NCBI GenBank assembly: GCA_031262265.1 | Contig: JAISIB010000119.1 | Coordinates: 1 to 8,428 of the forward strand | Direction: 5' to 3' | Length of the DNA stretch: 8,428 bases | Source of the DNA: Prevotellaceae bacterium | GTDB taxonomy: Bacteria; Bacteroidota; Bacteroidia; Bacteroidales; Bacteroidaceae | Part shown: piece by piece, positions 5,884 through 8,428 of the stretch | Layout of the letters: every line of letters begins with the position of its first letter | How positions within the stretch are numbered: the stretch's first letter is position 1 | The notes under the pieces: model-generated | The model's database searches: none | Told to the model about the DNA's origin: nothing | Seen by the model: only the letters and a program-made list of their open reading frames with translations | Position numbers and translations under genes: made by a program

Positions 5884-5915
5884 TTTGCGTAACAGAAATA
5901 AAACCCATACTTTTG
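5884..5915 (+). promoter_or_regulatory. Consensus promoter of the glnS operon
   Basis: TTTG (5884-5887), a 20-nt spacer and TACTTTTG (5908-5915) match the Bacteroidetes -33 and -7 elements. Transcription would begin near 5921-5925, giving a leader of about 35-40 nt before the ATG at 5961. The predicted start falls at a 10-bp palindrome, TTGCATGCAA (5924-5933). Confidence 0.75.
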
Positions 5916-5960
5916 CAAACAAATTGCATGCAAAAACGCATGAAATAGGACGATAGAGAT

Positions 5961-7718
5961 ATGACAATAGAGAATAGAAACGGAGAAGCGGAAGAAAAGA
6001 AAGGCCTCAGCTTTATAGAACTCGGCGTAATAGGAGATCTGGAACAAGGTAAGAACGGAGGACGCCTACAAACGCGGTTCCCGCCCGAACCGAACGGTTA
6101 TTTACATATCGGACACGCGAAAGCTATCTGCCTCGACTTCGGATTGGCAGCCAAATATGGCGGTACTTGCAATTTGCGTTTCGACGATACCAACCCCGTC
6201 AAAGAGGAAGTGGAATATGTCGATTCGATCATGGAAGATATTCGTTGGTTGGGCTTCCAATGGGCGAACGTCTACTACGCTTCCGACTACTTCCCGCAAC
6301 TTTGGGACTTTGCCGTGCGCCTAATCAAGGAAGGAAAGGCATATATCGACGAACAAACATCCGAAGAAATCGCGCGCCAAAAAGGAACGACCACGCTGCC
6401 CGGCATAGAAAGCCCGTATCGTAACCGCCCGTGGAGCGAAAGTTTAACACTCTTCGAGCGTATGAACACTGGAGAGATACCGGAGGGAAAAATGGTACTG
6501 CGTGCGAAAATAGATATGGCAAGTCCGAACATGCACTTCCGCGATCCGATCATTTACCGCGTCGTCAATCATCCGCACCACCGCACGGGCACCACGTGGA
6601 AAGCATATCCTATGTACGACTTCGCACACGGCGAGAGCGACTACTTTGAAGGCGTGACGCACTCATGGTGTACGTTGGAATTCGTACCGCACCGCCCGCT
6701 TTACGACTTTTTCATTGACTGGCTCAAAGAAGGAAAGGACTTGGACGACAACCGTCCGCGACAAACCGAATTCAATAAGCTCAACCTCTCCTATATATTA
6801 TTAAGTAAGCGAAATTTGCTTCTGCTTGTGAAAGAAGGATTGGTGCAAGGCTGGGACGACCCGCGCATGCCGACGCTTTGCGGTTTTCGCCGGCGCGGAT
6901 ATTCGCCCGAATCCATTCGCAACTTTGTAGACAAGATCGGTTATACGACGTACGACGCATTGAACGACTTCGCTCTTTTGGAGAGTGCCGTTCGCGAAGA
7001 CTTGAACACGCGTGCCACGCGCGTTTCCGGCGTAGTCAATCCGGTCAAATTAGTCATTACCAACTATCCCGAAGGCGAGGAAGAAGGTACGGAAGAAATA
7101 TTGGAAGCCGTCAACAACCCCGAAGATCCCTCCGCCGGTACGCATCCGATTCGCTTCGGACGAGAACTATGGATCGAACGCGAAGATTTCATGGAAGATG
7201 CGCCGAAGAAATTCTTTCGGCTGACGCCCGGAAGGGAAGTTCGGTTAAAGAACGCCTACATCGTGAAGTGTACGGGATGTACGAAAGACGCGGACGGGAA
7301 CGTAACGGAAATACAATGCGAATATGATCCGGAAACTAAAAGTGGTTTGCCGGGGGCAAACCGTCCGGTGAAAATAACTATCCACTGGGTGAGCTGCAAA
7401 TACGGCGTACCTGCCGAAGTCCGCATGTATGATCGCCTTTGGACAACGGAAAATCCGCGTGACGCACTGGCCGATTTGCAGGAGCGAACGAATTGCTCGA
7501 CATTGGAAGCCATGAAGCAACTGATGAACCCCGATTCGTTGCGCGTGCTTCCCAATTGCTACGTGGAAGAATACGTCACGCAGTTGCCGCCCATGTCTTA
7601 TTTGCAATTCCAACGCATCGGCTATTTCAACATAGACAAAGATTCTACGCCCGACAAACCTGTATTCAACCGCACGGTCGGATTGCGTGATACATGGGGC
7701 AAATTGAATCAAAAATAA
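5961..7718 (+). CDS. glnS: Glutaminyl-tRNA synthetase
   Basis: This cytoplasmic class I synthetase charges tRNA-Gln directly with glutamine using ATP. The 585 residues compare with about 555 in E. coli; the extra length is spread over an N-terminal extension of roughly 10 residues and insertions. The ATP-site motif HIGH is at 49-52 within FPPEPNGYLHIGHAKAICLD, and the second signature is LLSKR (280-284), in place of the usual KMSKS and typical of GlnRS/GluRS of this group. The catalytic domain covers about 38-345 and the two beta-barrel anticodon-binding domains about 346-570. TRFPPEPNG and the ending KPVFNRTVGLRDTWGK mark it as GlnRS, not a non-discriminating GluRS. The ATG at 5961 follows a consensus promoter and has only a weak ribosome site. 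A TPR protein follows after 20 nt. Confidence 0.98.
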   Translation: MTIENRNGEAEEKKGLSFIELGVIGDLEQGKNGGRLQTRFPPEPNGYLHIGHAKAICLDFGLAAKYGGTCNLRFDDTNPVKEEVEYVDSIMEDIRWLGFQWANVYYASDYFPQLWDFAVRLIKEGKAYIDEQTSEEIARQKGTTTLPGIESPYRNRPWSESLTLFERMNTGEIPEGKMVLRAKIDMASPNMHFRDPIIYRVVNHPHHRTGTTWKAYPMYDFAHGESDYFEGVTHSWCTLEFVPHRPLYDFFIDWLKEGKDLDDNRPRQTEFNKLNLSYILLSKRNLLLLVKEGLVQGWDDPRMPTLCGFRRRGYSPESIRNFVDKIGYTTYDALNDFALLESAVREDLNTRATRVSGVVNPVKLVITNYPEGEEEGTEEILEAVNNPEDPSAGTHPIRFGRELWIEREDFMEDAPKKFFRLTPGREVRLKNAYIVKCTGCTKDADGNVTEIQCEYDPETKSGLPGANRPVKITIHWVSCKYGVPAEVRMYDRLWTTENPRDALADLQERTNCSTLEAMKQLMNPDSLRVLPNCYVEEYVTQLPPMSYLQFQRIGYFNIDKDSTPDKPVFNRTVGLRDTWGKLNQK

Positions 7719-7725
7719 CTTAGAG

Positions 7726-7730
7726 AGGAG
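7726..7730 (+). promoter_or_regulatory. Strong Shine-Dalgarno site of the TPR gene
   Basis: AGGAG within GAGAGGAG lies 8 nt before the ATG at 7739. Bacteroidetes genes usually lack such a site, so it firmly fixes this start; the other genes in the window have weaker ones. Confidence 0.75.
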
Positions 7731-7738
7731 AACAAGCG

Positions 7739-8338
7739 ATGAGAGAATATTTTGATCACTTTTTCCACAGTTCCGATGACGGCGAGGAAGAGCTAAACAC
7801 GGCTCTCTTGTTGCAATTGGAAGAGACGAACCGCTTGTTGGAAGCCAACCGCTCAGACGAAGCAAAGAATCTTCTGACCTCCATAGACGATGAAGAATTT
7901 GACGACGACCCTGCAATGATGGTACTTGCCTGCTCGCTTTACAACCGCTTGGGCATGAGCGAACACGCATACCGCTGGGTGAAACGCCGCATTACTCCGC
8001 TTGATACGGTCGAGGAACCTTTGTTGGCAGATATATTGGCGGAATGTTATTCGATACTCGGCAAATACGACGAGGCCATCAAATATTACGACGAGCAACT
8101 GGACGAAGATCCTTACAACTGCGAATATTGGCTGTTTCTGGCCGAAACGTATTGCCGGTGCGAAATGTATGACAAGGCTTTGGAAGCATGTGATTTTGCC
8201 CACGTCTCAGACGAAAAGGACGAGTACGGCGCAGACATTCACTACATTCGCGCGGTCTGCTTTGAAGCTATGGGCGACAAGGAGCGAGCGTTTGCAGAAT
8301 ATAAAAAGTCGGCATACTTAGGAAAATATTACAGATAA
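7739..8338 (+). CDS. Acidic tetratricopeptide-repeat (TPR) protein
   Basis: The 199-residue protein has no signal peptide or membrane segment and is likely a cytoplasmic protein-interaction scaffold; the partner is unknown. The clearest repeat unit is at about 94-127, with LLADILAECYSILGKYDEAI and ending in DEDP, the standard A-Y-LG-YDEA-P spacing. Less regular units are at about 59-92, 128-161 and 164-197, the last with YIRAVCFEAMGDKERAFAEY. The N-terminal 60 residues are rich in Asp and Glu (SSDDGEEEL, IDDEEFDDD). It lies 20 nt after glnS with a strong ribosome site, and the DedA-family gene starts 4 nt after its stop, so the three are probably one transcript. This looks like a conserved Bacteroidales neighbour of glnS, but I cannot name a function. 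Confidence 0.88.
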   Translation: MREYFDHFFHSSDDGEEELNTALLLQLEETNRLLEANRSDEAKNLLTSIDDEEFDDDPAMMVLACSLYNRLGMSEHAYRWVKRRITPLDTVEEPLLADILAECYSILGKYDEAIKYYDEQLDEDPYNCEYWLFLAETYCRCEMYDKALEACDFAHVSDEKDEYGADIHYIRAVCFEAMGDKERAFAEYKKSAYLGKYYR

Positions 8339-8342
8339 TATC

Positions 8343-8428
8343 ATGACCTCCGTCGCTTTTATCCAATGGTGCTTGGATAACCTCAATTACTGGACAATTA
8401 CGCTCTTGATGACTATCGAGAGTTCGTT
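8343..8428 (+). CDS. DedA-family (SNARE-associated Golgi protein homologue) membrane protein, first 28 residues
   Basis: Only the N-terminus lies in the window. The frame from the ATG at 8343 runs open to the edge and reads through WCLDNLNYWTITLLMTIESS. This closely matches the start of Bacteroidetes DedA-family proteins, where ESSFIPFPSE follows at the beginning of the first re-entrant membrane segment. DedA proteins are inner-membrane proteins, some of which return undecaprenyl phosphate or phospholipids across the membrane. The start is 4 nt after the TPR stop codon, indicating the same operon as glnS and the TPR gene. The call rests on 28 residues, so family assignment is good but subfamily is open. 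Confidence 0.82.
   Translation, partial: MTSVAFIQWCLDNLNYWTITLLMTIESS

Noticed and set aside
5823..6047. 74-codon minus-strand frame between phoU and glnS
   Set aside because: It overlaps the glnS promoter and the glnS 5' end in antisense; the sequence is low-complexity and has no homologue I recognise.
7245..7970. 241-codon minus-strand frame opposite glnS and the TPR gene
   Set aside because: It is a shadow of two well-supported plus-strand genes, with arginine- and cysteine-rich translation typical of antisense frames.
1..8428. CRISPR array, tRNA or rRNA genes, prophage or transposase
   Set aside because: No regularly spaced repeats, cloverleaf structures or mobile-element genes were found on either strand.

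Overview
The window looks like a chromosomal segment of a Bacteroidales bacterium (Bacteroides / Parabacteroides / Tannerella-like; genus not resolvable from sequence alone). Evidence for this: several promoters match the Bacteroidetes sigma-A form (TTTG, 20-22 nt, TAnnTTTG) instead of TTGACA/TATAAT; most genes lack a strong Shine-Dalgarno sequence; the proteins and the M56/BlaI regulator pair have a Bacteroidetes flavour. Base composition is moderate and even, and I see no phage genes, transposase, CRISPR array or tRNA.

Left part (1-2660, minus strand): a three-gene run in the order LysE-type exporter, rfbD (dTDP-4-dehydrorhamnose reductase), prfC (peptide chain release factor 3, cut by the window edge). 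rfbD and prfC overlap by ATGA, so they are probably translationally coupled.

Middle (2661-4730, minus strand): a BlaI/MecI-family repressor followed 4 nt later by an M56 (BlaR1/MecR1-type) membrane metalloprotease whose C-terminus is a beta-rich carboxypeptidase-regulatory-like region in place of a penicillin-binding sensor. A promoter with overlapping TTCGTA/TACGAA dyads precedes the repressor, and a terminator follows the protease. Between the protease stop codon and that terminator is a striking imperfect inverted repeat with 23 paired bases per arm.

The 462-nt gap 4637-5098 holds more structure than ordinary spacer: the repressor promoter/operator, a long GC-rich hairpin, an 11-bp direct repeat spaced two helical turns apart, a 12-bp palindrome, and a complete Bacteroidetes promoter placed about 90 nt upstream of a strong intrinsic terminator. 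The last pair suggests an undescribed small RNA of roughly 90 nt between phoU and the repressor; this is the best candidate here for something new.

Right part (5099-8428): phoU (minus strand, without pst genes beside it) is divergent from glnS (glutaminyl-tRNA synthetase). glnS leads a plus-strand run with a TPR-repeat protein and the start of a DedA-family membrane protein, with spacings of 20 and 4 nt. A consensus promoter lies about 45 nt upstream of glnS.

Most of the window is ordinary housekeeping; the unusual signals are in the two intergenic regions flanking the M56/BlaI pair.
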